In this document: piece by piece, positions 21,677 through 36,000 of the stretch | Position numbering within the stretch: the first letter of the stretch is position 1 | Layout: each line of letters opens with the position of its first letter | Assembly: GCF_009870125.1 (NCBI RefSeq) | Contig: NC_046681.1 | Span: 3,162,001-3,226,000 of the forward strand | Length of the DNA: 64,000 nt | Origin: Drosophila pseudoobscura | Taxonomy: Eukaryota; Arthropoda; Insecta; Diptera; Drosophilidae | Direction: 5' to 3' | Made by a program: the position numbers and the translations under genes | Notes under the pieces: generated by a model | The model's database searches: none | Told to the model about the DNA's origin: nothing | The model's input: the letters and a program-made list of their open reading frames with translations, nothing else

Positions 21677-21797
21677 GTTCTGAAAAAGACATCAGTGCTT
21701 TGCCGGGAAGGATCATTATTGACTGATTATACTTACGATTACTTAGGGGGTTTCCGTCTAAAAGCTATGCGAAGCTCAACGAGATGCTAATTCAGTT

Positions 21798-21960
21798 AGA
21801 AAGGACACAACTAACGAAATAATAATGCAAATATTTTATACATAAATATCTTTTTCTATGTGTTAACACATCGAATTTTGAACTACGAATGAGAAACGCT
21901 AGACGTTCATAGAAAGCGTGTGACAGAAGCTCGATTATTATCTTAAGACTACTAGATTTG
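21798..21960 (-). repeat. diverged outer flank of the right inverted-repeat arm
   Basis: Clearly diverged counterpart of 15,255-15,451. See that entry for the shared blocks. Confidence 0.7.
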
Positions 21961-22375
21961 TACTTTTATCAAGGAAAGGTGATTTAAAGCATACGCCAAA
22001 GCAAGCTGGTCCATGGCAGCCTTATGATCCGACAAATCTGATGAAGATAGCATTTCAAGATATTGCAGTTTTGGCTTTTGAACCGACTGTTTCAATGGCA
22101 TATGATATGTACAATATGCAGTGGTCCGATCTGCTCGATTACGACGAATGGTCTGTCTATGCATGATGTAGACTCGGCTATTGAATAATATATGCACATA
22201 TCTACTATATGGAGTCGGAGATGATTATATTGGCTTAACAAGCCAAGGGTATAAAACAGCGTTGAATTGAATACATATACAACGGAACATATTCAAGTAT
22301 ATGTATGTACTTGTATTGTACGGCGTATTCAACGCCAGCATCAACTTTTTTATAAACACAAATACATTTCATAGC
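21961..22375. other. intergenic sequence downstream of gammaTub37C
   Basis: AT-rich sequence including the 3' side of gammaTub37C (minus strand). Around 22,198-22,256 a short stretch (CTATATGGAGTCGGAGATGAT, ending in GGGTATAAA) weakly resembles the end of a DINE-1/INE-1 repeat. Nothing else is recognisable. Confidence 0.4.
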
Positions 22376-23938
22376 TCAAGCCTTTCCATTTGGGGTGTGT
22401 ACACGGGGACTCCACTGGCGATAGTCGATCTGTGTTGCGGCCTCGTACTCCTGCACCAGACAGTCCACAGTGTCGCGGGCCAAGTCCAGCTCGTTGAGAT
22501 CCTCCTTGAACATATCTTCGCGTCGGAAATTATCCAGAAAGGCGTTGCGCTTCTTAAGCTTGTCATACTGGGCCAGGGCGCGATTAAAGAGCGCGCTAAT
22601 GCCCGTATGATTGGCCATCATCAGACCGGACACCTTGTGGGGGGTCTGCACATAGGGAGAGCTGCGCGATAACGCAACCTGGATGCTGGCCGGGCCCCAG
22701 GGTATGAACTGGGCCAGCTTACGCTCCCTTATACGCTGAAGGGACTTGTGCACCTGAGTAGGGTCCACCTCGCCCTGTATGATGTTCAATATGGAGATAA
22801 AGCAATGTCGATTCTGCTTGTCAGCCGTTGAGGAGACCATCATATTCTTGGGCTGCAGTAGGCGCCGCATCACGTCCAGCACGGTTGTCCTCCTCACATT
22901 CGCCTTGGTCTGGAATCCATCAAAACATGGTCGCGTGGATGCAAGGGTAAGAAAGAGAGCTCAGCTCACCTCATAGTCCGTTATGAGCGGGGTGTAGCCG
23001 GTCATAAGGAAGTGCAGCTGGGGCGTAGGTATGAGCGGAGCAATCAGACCGATCAGATTGTTGTTCATATAGGAGGGATACCGCAGAGTAGTCGTGCTCA
23101 CACTCATGATGGTGGAGACCAGATTGTTGATTTGCGTGAACGTCGGCGTTTGAATGTGCAGACGCTCAGTGGCTATGCGGTTCAGGGCGGTGTTGTCTAG
23201 CACCACCACGCTGTCGGCGCACTTCGTCAATCGCTTTAGAGTGAGTATCGAGTTGTAGGGCTGCACGACCACATCGCTGATCTCGTCCTGGTTGGGGAAC
23301 ACACTGTAGGTCTGTATGAGTTTCTTGGGGAATCGATCGGACAGGCGCTCGAGCACGTATGATCCCATGCCAGAGCCCGTGCCTCCGGCAATGGAGTGAC
23401 ACAGCACGAAACCCTCAAGAGAGTCGCTACCATCAGCCTCCCGGTCCAGTATATCGAAGACCTCCTCTTGGACGCGCTCGCCTTGGCTAAAGCCGGAGGC
23501 CCAGTTGTTTCCTGCGCCGCCGCCATGCTTCGACAGAAACACATTTTCGGGATTGTAGAGCTGTCCGAGACCGGAAGCATTACATTCCAAACTGATTTAC
23601 TGATTCCCTGGACTCCAACCAGTTGACTTACCTTGGCATATGGAGAAGTCATGATGCTCTGGATGACACGCGGCTCCAGATCGATCAGAACAGCACGCGG
23701 TATGTAATGGTTGTCGTCGGCCTGGTAGAAGAACACGTCCTTCCGGTCCTGCCCATCCGCTGCAAAGTCCTCAAGCACTCCGTCCGGGGATATGCCGTGC
23801 TCCAGGCACAATCGCTTCCAGAACTCAAAACCAACTTAAGCAGAAAATTAGCATGTGAAATTACAAGTTGAAGCTTTTGCTCAGCTCACTCTGATTGCCG
23901 CATTGGCCCAGTTGTAGCGTAATTATTTCACTCGGCAT
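22376..23938 (-). CDS. gammaTub37C: gamma-tubulin, maternal isoform
   Basis: Four exons on the minus strand: 23890-23938, 23632-23834, 22970-23560 and 22376-22909, giving 458 aa. All introns are GT-AG and short (55, 71 and 60 nt). The protein starts [20 protein letters not shown] and holds the GTP-binding tubulin signature GGTGSGMGS at about residues 143-151, with the gamma-specific [14 protein letters not shown] and [15 protein letters not shown]. gamma-Tubulin nucleates microtubules within the gamma-TuRC at centrosomes and meiotic spindles. Fly genomes carry two paralogues; details such as [21 protein letters not shown] and the location next to pigeon and drl point to the female-germline gene gammaTub37C rather than gammaTub23C. 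No breaks are seen. It is divergently transcribed from pigeon. Confidence 0.95.
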
Positions 23939-24239
23939 TTTAAACTTTTTAAAGATTTTGCTTGCACAGAAAAAATTATTCAAAATAACTGTTCTTGCAG
24001 AAATGTGAAATAGTGATGGTATATTGGCATATCGAATTTGGCTGACGATGATCGATCAACGGACTAGTTCGATATTCACGTTCACGAGTTGCATCATCCC
24101 AACGATTTTATTTCGTATGGTATGTTTTGGTCTTCAGTTTACGGTCACACCGCTAGGCGCGAAAACAGCTGTTGTTATTGATTATTTTTTTCATCCGTGG
24201 GCTGCACAAAAAATGAAAAGTTTTTAAATAAAAATCACA
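23939..24239. promoter_or_regulatory. shared divergent promoter of gammaTub37C and pigeon
   Basis: Only 301 bp separate the two start codons. A GGTCACAC core at 24143-24150 matches the Drosophila core-promoter Motif 1 (consensus near YGGTCACACTR). An AACAGCTGTT E-box at about 24166-24175 resembles the CAGCTG promoter motif often found with it. Both favour a TATA-less, housekeeping-type promoter on the pigeon side. A four-codon upstream ORF (ATG at 24214, MKSF then stop) precedes the pigeon ATG. Motif names are from memory; no start sites are shown. Confidence 0.5.
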
Positions 24240-27768
<3,529 letters not shown>

Positions 27769-29349
27769 GTGCTCATTGTAAACATACATATAACATATAA
27801 ACAAAACATTAGTATTATATGTAGGCCAAAATATTGTGTCAAAATATCGAGTATTTGGGTATTAAGTATGTATCCTAGTATAGTCTAAGCTACATCCTGG
27901 CAGGAGGCGGACAGAAGTTAATAGAATATGCTCTCTTTGAAACTTGGCCATGGCTCGTTCATAGATGTTCGAAAGTTTCGGTGTTTAATTTGATTTCAAT
28001 GGTTCCTATTGTCATCATACATACGAGTATGTACAATGTATATAGGCTTACATAAATTGCCGCTTGTTTTTTGTATAATTCGTCAAATATTTATGTATAA
28101 TTGTTTAATTACGTCTATTAGTTGTATATTAATATAATATAAGTTGTAAGCTACCGAAGGCCAAACACAAATATAAAGGGATCAGACGTAGAGTGAGTGA
28201 GACTCTGCCGCTGATCCAACACTATCCCTCTCCTGCCACGCACTCCACTGTAGTTTTGATAAAATGCACACATCGCTTCCTCTTGGAAGTGTGCTACAGT
28301 GGTTTTGCACTTGTAAACCCTAGCGTTAGCTTGATGCCTGGCCAAGTCATTACTGTCATCATAACTGGTAATTGCAAGAATAATTTCAAAGTATCAAAGT
28401 ACTGTTTTTAAAACTCTTCGTTTGCCTATTTTCTTATTGTCAAAATCGATTGTTCGTTATAAACCAATAATAGAAATACGACCCTGACTGTGAAATTTTA
28501 GATTTTGGTTGAATATAATTGTTTTGTAGCACATTGAAAACATATTGAAATCCAAACGGATTCAATGCCATCTTAAGTGTCAGTATTTGATAAGCTTTCG
28601 GCTACTCTATGCTTTAATTTTTTCGATTTTTTCAAATCAGTGCAGATCAACATTGATTTCAAATGAAAACTACCACCATGAGGTTCGCAGTGTAATTTTA
28701 GATTCTAAAAGATTTATTCTTCGAACATTGCCAACTTATTAACCAGACAATCTACCCTAGGTCTTGGGAAAACTACATTCCACAAATAGGCTATGACAGA
28801 AAAATGCACATTAAACATTTAAAATATTTATATAAAGTAATCGTTTTCTTAGTTTATGTGTCGCACTATACTATTCTATAAGGTATGCATCAATCGCTTG
28901 AATAAACAAATTGAAAAAGATTGCGAAAACATTCAATCGCAACGCACGTCGCCAAATACGGTGTATTTTGTTATTGGATTCGCAGAACCGATGCAGACTG
29001 ACTCAGCTGCCAAGGGAACTGATCAACAGACGAAGAGGAGGGAGAGGTGTCGCGATCAGAGGCAAAGGATAGCACAAAACACAATTTACGTACAGGATCT
29101 CCACGTGCATCGAATATAAATTCAATTGGAATTTGTTCCTGAATCAATGTCTTGGTAAGTCTTTCAGTCTGTGTTAACAGCTTGAGGGTAGACTTTCCGA
29201 TCCCAGCCCTTCAAATTCAGATGGTCCATCAGATAGGAGTGGGTGCTAAGAAGGCGGCACCCTCAAAAATTTTAAATCGAAAGGAGTTTGCAAAACTGCA
29301 GTAGAAATATGAAAAATTCAAGGAGATGCACTTGCTGCCTGGCTCAGGT
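27769..29349. other. intergenic DNA downstream of pigeon
   Basis: The 3' end of pigeon lies somewhere after 27,769, but I see no canonical AATAAA close by. The rest is AT-rich sequence with small chance ORFs. Between 28,850 and 29,350 the sequence may be further decayed transposon, given the transposase remnant that follows. Confidence 0.5.
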
Positions 29350-29460
29350 ACAATGGTGGGAATTAGGACATTGGATTAACCGGGAAATGGTCCTGCTCTT
29401 AATCCGATCGAGAATCTTAAGCTCATCATGAACGGACATCTACACATACATATACAAACT
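29350..29460 (+). mobile_element. Tc1-like transposase remnant
   Basis: One frame reads TLD-stop-PGNGPALNPIENL, which aligns with the third catalytic block of Tc1-family DDE transposases ([15 protein letters not shown]). The conserved Trp is a stop codon, and other blocks were not recognised, so this is a dead fragment. A second, oppositely oriented Tc1-like relic lies at 31.1-32.2 kb. Confidence 0.5.
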
Positions 29461-29614
29461 AATGGTAAGCACTGCAGCACAGCATTGAAAATAGAGGTGG
29501 CCCGGAGCGTGTTTTCTTCGTGTTACGATAGTCACACCCGCGTGTACCTGTTAATAAATATATTAACTCCATTGTTGTTCGTGTTCCATACAATAAACAA
29601 TTTTCGGAAGAAAA

Positions 29615-30582
29615 ACGAGGGGGAACGTTGTGAGTTGCTGCGGAGACCGCAACTCTACAGTTATACCCGATACTTGCTTTTGGCTACAAAAATGATCCGA
29701 TCTGATCCAAATTCAGCAACCGGATAGATATGGTCATTCTCTATGATTCTGCGTTTTTAGTTTTCTCGAATGTGCAATATTGTGGATACAACAGATTTTC
29801 GTCCTTTGCGGGGGTGGAAAGGGGTGTGGTGAAATTTGGACACGAAACGGTCAAGGTCCGATATCACAGGAGTGTGGATACCAGATTTGGTTACTCTGGC
29901 TCTTATAGGTTCTGAGATCAAGGCGCTAATGATTTACTCTAAGCAAAGCCGCCTATGCTACGTGTGTGTCAGAGAGAGACAGGGCGAGAAAAAATGAAAT
30001 TGTTTTCTTGATGCTGGCTATAATAATAATACGATCCAATTCAGATTCTGCAGTCTGCAGATATAGTCATTCTCTACGATTCTGCGTTTTTGGTTTTCTC
30101 GTATGTTTAAAATTGTGGATGCCACAGATTTTCGTCCTTTGTGGGGGCGGAAGTGGGCGGAGAGAAGTTTTGAAATATTTTTGTAGCAGTGACATATCAC
30201 AGAAGTCTGGATCCAAAACATCGTTGCTCTAGCTGAACTGTCTCTTAAACTAATTGCATGAAATATTTATAATCATTTAAATTTAGCTAACTTTTAGCTT
30301 ATCTTTTTCCGCCTTTAGTAACTAAGTACCAGTATTAACAGATAATTGTTAATTTAATAAATAAATAAATAGCTCTTATAGTCTTTGAGCACTAGGCGCT
30401 GAAGGGGACGGACAGACGGACAGGCGGACAGACAGACATGGCTCAATCGTGACTATTGATGCTGATCAAGAATATATATACTTTATGGGGTCGGAAACGA
30501 TTCCTTCTGGACGTTACACACATCCACTTTCACCACAAATCTAATATACCCCAATACTCATTTTGAGTATCGGGTATAAAAA
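29615..30582. mobile_element. DINE-1/SGM-like interspersed repeat (Helitron class)
   Basis: Matched 13-base subterminal inverted repeats (29661-29673, TTATACCCGATAC, and 30567-30579) bound a body of about 0.92 kb. The right part contains GACGGACAGACGGACAGG repeats, then ATGCTGATCAAGAATATATA and TTTATGGGGTCGGAAACG. I recognise these from the 3' region of INE-1/DINE-1 elements. Upstream of the left repeat a GTTGTGAGTTGCTGCGGAGA stretch also looks family-typical. An internal direct duplication (about 29,680-29,905 and 30,010-30,232) is present. It is noncoding, as expected. Boundaries and subfamily are approximate. Confidence 0.6.
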
Positions 30583-30589
30583 CAGAAGT

Positions 30590-31125
30590 GGATTTTGAGG
30601 TTGGGGTACAAAATAAAAACAAATCTGCGAATCGGGTAGGACTATCCGTAAAACATTTATTGTGCTAATGTGCTTTGGCTTATTTTAATCAGCTTTTATA
30701 TGCAAATTAATAAAATTTATTGTCAGTTGAATAAATAAGTTAAGAATATGGAAATCGGTTTATATTGAGTTTTTTTTTTTGGCATGGTGGATCTTTTGGA
30801 GGAGATTTTCATATGTGAAATGTATTAATTACTTTAATTTATTTACAGAACAGCAGAAGCCTTTTATTTTAACATATTTAAATAAATCAAAGAAATAACA
30901 GCATTTATTTATTTATCCAATTGCCCTATCATATTTCCTACACATTAATTTACATGGTTAAAATTTGCATACGTAACTCCTATGCCGAGGAGTCCAAATG
31001 GTTATTCTCCACTAAAAAGTTATTTTAATTTTAATTTAATCTTTATCTTTAATCTTAATTAATATATTTATATGGATATATAATTCCATGATACATATAA
31101 ATAAACATATATATTTCAAAAAAAT
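30590..31125. other. AT-rich intergenic sequence
   Basis: Very AT-rich with poly-T runs and no supportable feature. It may be part of the flanking decayed transposons. Confidence 0.4.
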
Positions 31126-32180
31126 ATGTACAGCAATTCTACAAAGCGAAAAACTAAAAGCGTATCAAAATTTTTCTACTTTTTTCTTATAATCTATAAT
31201 CTTTTACCAGTATCCTGTATAGCCACACTTATTTTGGATGACTTCGCACATACCACGTTTTTTGCACAAATTCTCTACAATTCATTTTCTTTTCGAAAAG
31301 TATTTTTATCAATTCGACGTTTCAAGTCACCCCAAAGATTTTCAATTGGGTTTAAGTCAGGAGACTGACTTGGCGTATACATTTTTTTCCCCAGCATAAG
31401 GTTGCATAATGTCTGTCAATATGTTTTTACACCCGAATTGGATCACAGGATAAGTTATGCGATGTACCGGCTCAACGCCATGCCAATAAAAACAGCCTCA
31501 GATACATCGGCCTCCGTTCTTAACCACTTTCTTTGTGTACCGGACATCGAATTCTTGCCTTTGCGTCGTTGTATACATCTTCTGGAGTCATTATCAAAAA
31601 GATTTTTTTTTTTCATCTCTAAATAATATATTATTCCAATTTTAAAACCCATCTGACCCAGACAATGCCAAATGATTTTCGACGACTTTTTGCCTAATCT
31701 ACAAAATTTCTACTCGGAGTAAGGCAACTTTCCGGACAATACGTCCTGTTAAGTCTTTGCCAATTTGAGCGGATATCGCCTTGGAAGACATGAACTGATC
31801 TTTTTTTGCAAGACTGATGATCGATTTTCAATAAGCAGATAGATAGATTTTAAATACCGAGCGTCCAAGACTTTTCGGAATTTCACGGAGAATTTTCCTT
31901 TCTTTTTGAAGATTTATGGTTTATTTTTACTTCTTTTCTTCAGAGGTACGGCCTATCTAAACAATTTTTGTTAACTCTCATGTACTTAAATATGAAAGAA
32001 CTCAATAAAAACCAACAAGCCTTAAATCCTTAGGATTTAAATATTTTTGATTTAAATATTTAGCAAGACTGTAACCTTTCCAAATATAAACTATTGGAAT
32101 CCATATACTTACAATAATTTGAGCCATTCCATAACAAACTAGGACGACGCCGATGTACTTATTTTTTTGGCCAGTAGTGT
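31126..32180 (-). mobile_element. Tc1-like DNA transposon relic
   Basis: The minus strand at about 31,302-31,375 reads [20 protein letters not shown], the third DDE block of Tc1-like transposases with the catalytic Glu. Further N-terminal on the same strand, a frame containing LFDNDSRRCIQRRKGKN fits the block around the second catalytic region. Near 32,150-32,180 an ACTACTGGCCAAAAAAATAA motif (minus strand) looks like the outer end of a Tc1-type terminal repeat. Frames are broken and no matching second terminus was found, so the copy is inactive. Confidence 0.7.
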
Positions 32181-32300
32181 AAGTAGTTGAACTAACAGTT
32201 TAGCTTATACTTGTTAGCAGTTTTAATGTTATCGCACTGTTAATGTGAGCTCATCTGTTGAGTTTTTTCCTTCCTGCTGGAAACTGTTATACCAGCAAAA

Positions 32301-32370
32301 ATGTTTTGTCAACATGCTGCGTATACAAGTTTACAAGCACATGTTTAATCCCAGCATGTTGACAAAACAT
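32301..32370. repeat. perfect 19 bp inverted repeat with a 32 nt loop
   Basis: Positions 32301-32319 (ATGTTTTGTCAACATGCTG) are the exact reverse complement of 32352-32370. It lies between the Tc1-like relic and the drl 5' region, about 680 bp before the drl ATG. It could be a tiny foldback element, a transposon terminus or an RNA hairpin. No homology was recognised. Confidence 0.75.
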
Positions 32371-33049
32371 GTTCGATAACGCTTTTTGAAATTCGATAAC
32401 AATCCTTAAAGTACGAGACAAAGCCAAATAAAAATGGAAAAATGAATTAAAACATAACATTTTTCCTACGTTTAAAAATTGTCTCAACGAAATTTTTTCT
32501 GCTGTGTTTCAAGTGTTGCATTTTTTCTAGCAACATTTTAGAGTGGTGTGCGCGCAGCATGTTGCTGAGCGCTACCACGTTGTGCGAACACACCCTGCTC
32601 TCGTATATACCGTATTCGTGTTCGGCGAAAGAGACCGCGAATAACTGAATTTTGAATTTCGTCGTTGCCATCAATTGGGAAAAATCTTCGAGCAAGGTCG
32701 GTCACGGTGCGGAAAATTCGTCGCGGAGTCGGTAGAGTCGGTAGAGTCGAGTTAATTTCGAGCGTTCGAATGAGCGTTTGAAAGGCAGCGTGGTGCCAAA
32801 TGCGCTGAAAAATAATTATATGTGTCCATCGATCAACCATTTGTAGTCATCCGGACTCTCAATTAAAACTAAAAGATTAAACAGTGCAGCGAATAATCGG
32901 TTTTTTGCCAGTGCAGCAAGATAAGTAAAGCAAAGAAAATAGAAAGAAACAGAACGAAGGAAACTGTGTAACGGTATTGAGTAAGGAAAAAGTTGAACAG
33001 CTGAAGGCGAAAAGTGTCAAAAAGCAGAGACGAGACGAGACCCACCGAA
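32371..33049 (+). promoter_or_regulatory. drl: drl promoter and 5' UTR region
   Basis: This stretch precedes the drl ATG and must hold the 5' UTR. From about 32,840 onward it is A-rich and purine-rich, as fly 5' UTRs often are, without an upstream ATG context stronger than the one at 33050. Direct GTCGG/GTAGAGTCG repeats occur at 32,725-32,750. No TATA box or definite initiator could be chosen. Confidence 0.4.
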
Positions 33050-36000
33050 ATGGCCGGCATCCGGAGAAATGTCTTCGCTATTGGATTACTTTACCTCCTG
33101 AGCGGCGCCCAGGCCCACCTGAACATCTTCCTGAATCTGCACGAGGTGCTGCGGCTAATAGGTGAGTTGTTAGAATCGAGCCCCCCGAGAATCGCTTAAG
33201 TCCTTTTGCGCCGACAGAAGCTCCTCCTGGTCTCGGGGCCAGCAATCGATTATCAATTAAGTGGAGGCCTGGCCCAACGGCCCATATGTTCTGCCTCGTA
33301 ATTCGTGTCTCTTAGTTTTTAGTTTTGCATCCGTTGGTATTCGACAGAACAGTATCCGCTTCGTGAGGCTGCTTGCTGCCTCCTTTCGCTGGTGCATGTA
33401 GCAATAGTCCAGCAATTAGATTACAAATTGCCCTTAGAAATCATACTCGAAGAATTGGAAATGGCCTACGAATAGTTCGCTTGTAGGGAACAGATAGTAT
33501 CTTCACACTTATTCGACTCAAAGTCAGCCAGCCAGGAGCCAGCCAGGAGCCAGCCAGGAGCCATCCAGGAGCCTTCAGTCCGAGTCCCAAACACCTTTCC
33601 CCACTCTCGCCGTCTTATCTTCCTCAAACACTCGTGCACTCGCACTCCGCATACAAAATCCTGCCAGAAAATGTCACCAGAGCAATAAAAGCGAGGGAAA
33701 TTGTTTTACAATGTGTCGCAGGCCCAACAAAGAATTTACAGCCACCTCGGAACGTGGCTGCAAGCGCGACAGTGCCCTGCTGCATAAAAAATAAATCAGT
33801 AGCCGGAGAAAGGGAAAGGAAGTCCGTGGGGAACGGGATCGTAAAACACATGCAAAGTGTTTGTTTGCTCTGGAGATGTTTGCGCGCAGATAGGAGGCAT
33901 TATCAAAAATTATGTTGTAAAATTTACAACACCACACTCGTTGGGCAACGGACGCCTCCCTGGGCCCCCGTGAGCAGGCAGCGGCTGTCCGTGCAAACAG
34001 GCCAAGTGATTGATGGCCACAGCAGCAGCTCCAGGAGCTCGCGTCACTCTTGAATAACTGGGTAAATATTGGGACGAGTGCAACTCCAATAGAGGAGCTA
34101 CTGCTAATCAGGCGCTTATCTGGCCAGTTATCACCGCTGCCACTCGTCGTAATTCATGTAGTGCATTCGTGTTGCTTGGTGCTGCTTGGTGCTGCTTGGT
34201 GCTGCCTGGGGCTGGCACCTGGGGATCGGGTGGGCTTTCGGGCTATCCCCTATCAGCTATTACCCGAGCGCCAGGCCAGCAGACAATCAATCAGTGGCGC
34301 TGGAGTGGTGTCTGCGGGGGAGATGTGGGTATTGGCCAGTCGAGGCTCTGCGTCTGCACTTGACGCGGCTCGAGAAATTTATTAGTTGTGTCAGCCGCGT
34401 GTCAAACGAAATCAAAATTTAAACCCATTAAGCGGTTGCCGCTGTTCTTTTGCCCCGCCCCTCCATCGCCTGCAGTCAGAGGGGTTCTGGCCCGGCTCCG
34501 GCTTGGCTTGGCTTGGCTTTGGCTTTGGGTTGCGGATTCGGGTGATTTTCGGCTGGGAGAGGGAGACGACCCTCTCCAATTATTCAGCGGTGACAGCGGG
34601 TTGCATGCCTGACCTACTTCTGGCTCTCGGCTCCCTATATGCGATACGATACGATACGATATATATGTACATATATGTATTGGTATATGTATGTGTATAT
34701 GGTGGCTTGGTGTCACTGCTATTTCATTTTATTTTTTCAGCGGTGGCTTCAAAAGCCTTTGTGTGAGTGCACATCAATTAAATTGTCAACCCGCCACCAG
34801 CAAAAAAGCGGAGGAGCTGGGCAGCGGCAGGGTCTGCGGCAGCCGAAGAAGCAGCGTTTTGTGCACTTGCAGCGGTAGTTGTAGTTGTTGTAGCTGCAGC
34901 TGCAGCTGCAGCTGGGGCATGGCATTCACATTCACCGTTCGTTAGGTTAAAATCCATCTGCCCCAAAAGCCCTACAGCCCCACAGCCCACAGCCCCACAG
35001 CCCCACAGCCCACAGCCAGAGTGAAGTGCGCTCCAAATTGCTCAGCTCTATGTAAACCGTGTCATCAGGTGTGGATCGGACATCATGGGCGCCACTCGGT
35101 TCTGCTGGGCGCTTCAGTGGTTCTGCTCGTTAGCGAAATGAGCGGATATGTAAAGTGGCCGAAGGAGTGGCGAGCCATAATGAAGGCCTGCAATAGTTTC
35201 CTCTCTGATGCGAAATTTATTCCTAAAATGCGAGCCTGCTAAAAGATCCCAGCTCTAACTAGAATGAGGACACTGATTCGAACCATTCAGAAATGTGCTG
35301 GACATGGAATACCTTCTGCTAGATCATAATCAATAATTTTGAAACATTACCCCAACACTTTGCCCATCTGTTGGCACCCAAAAGTTTCCTTTGCACTTCG
35401 ACCAGTAAGCCCGACGAAAGTTTGTGCAACTTTAGAGTCCCTGCCATCTGTCTGCACAGATCTACAGCCACATCCACATCTACATCCACACCCGCATCCT
35501 CCTCCTTATCCACACATCCAATCGACAATTGCCAGTCACGTCTCGGGACTGTCTATCAACACTTGCTAATCCCATGCCTCTCTAAACGATTTGACATTTT
35601 GCACTGGGCCAAAAGGATTCATCATCTGCAGTGGAAAGTTCTGAAAATCGTTCTGCAGATTGTTGCCGATTCACGCTCGGCTAATAAAACCAAGAGCATT
35701 TGGCTAAAAATACAAAACATATTTTGGCAAGTAATGTGGACTCAATTAGCGAACGGCGTCATCGTCATCGTCATCCGCCCCCAACGGCGGCGTCCTGCCA
35801 AGACCTTTATTCGTTTGCGCGCAGGGGGAAAAGGGGAAAAGGGGAAAATACAGTTCGAGACAGAATAATTAATATCACGTTGGCAATCGAATCGGAGCAG
35901 GCATTTCGGCTAGAAGTGTTTGTGTTGCCAACAGCTCGTTCCCCGTCTAAGCCCCTTTCTCTGCCACGAGAACATAAACAACCGTCCTGTCCCGTCTCGT

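Larger units (their letters stand above)
19953..21797 (-). repeat. right arm of the 1.84 kb near-perfect inverted repeat
   Basis: Reverse complement of 15,452-17,295, with the same three cysteine-rich genes on the minus strand. The inner end starts at the shared AATAAA; the outer end stops at 21,797, where the homology drops from near-perfect to clearly diverged. It carries one extra A near 19,989 relative to the left arm. Near-identity over noncoding DNA as well as genes means either recent duplication or ongoing gene conversion. Confidence 0.95.

Noticed and set aside
22198-22256. Short DINE-1-like end near the gammaTub37C 3' side
   Set aside because: Only about 20 weakly matching bases plus GGGTATAAA; too little to call an element.
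22376-23938. Assignment to gammaTub23C
   Set aside because: N-terminal and C-terminal details and the gene neighbourhood match the 37C isoform.
34386-34766. ORF cluster in drl intron 1 around 34.0-34.9 kb
   Set aside because: Frames overlap in several phases, are low complexity and have no splice or domain support.
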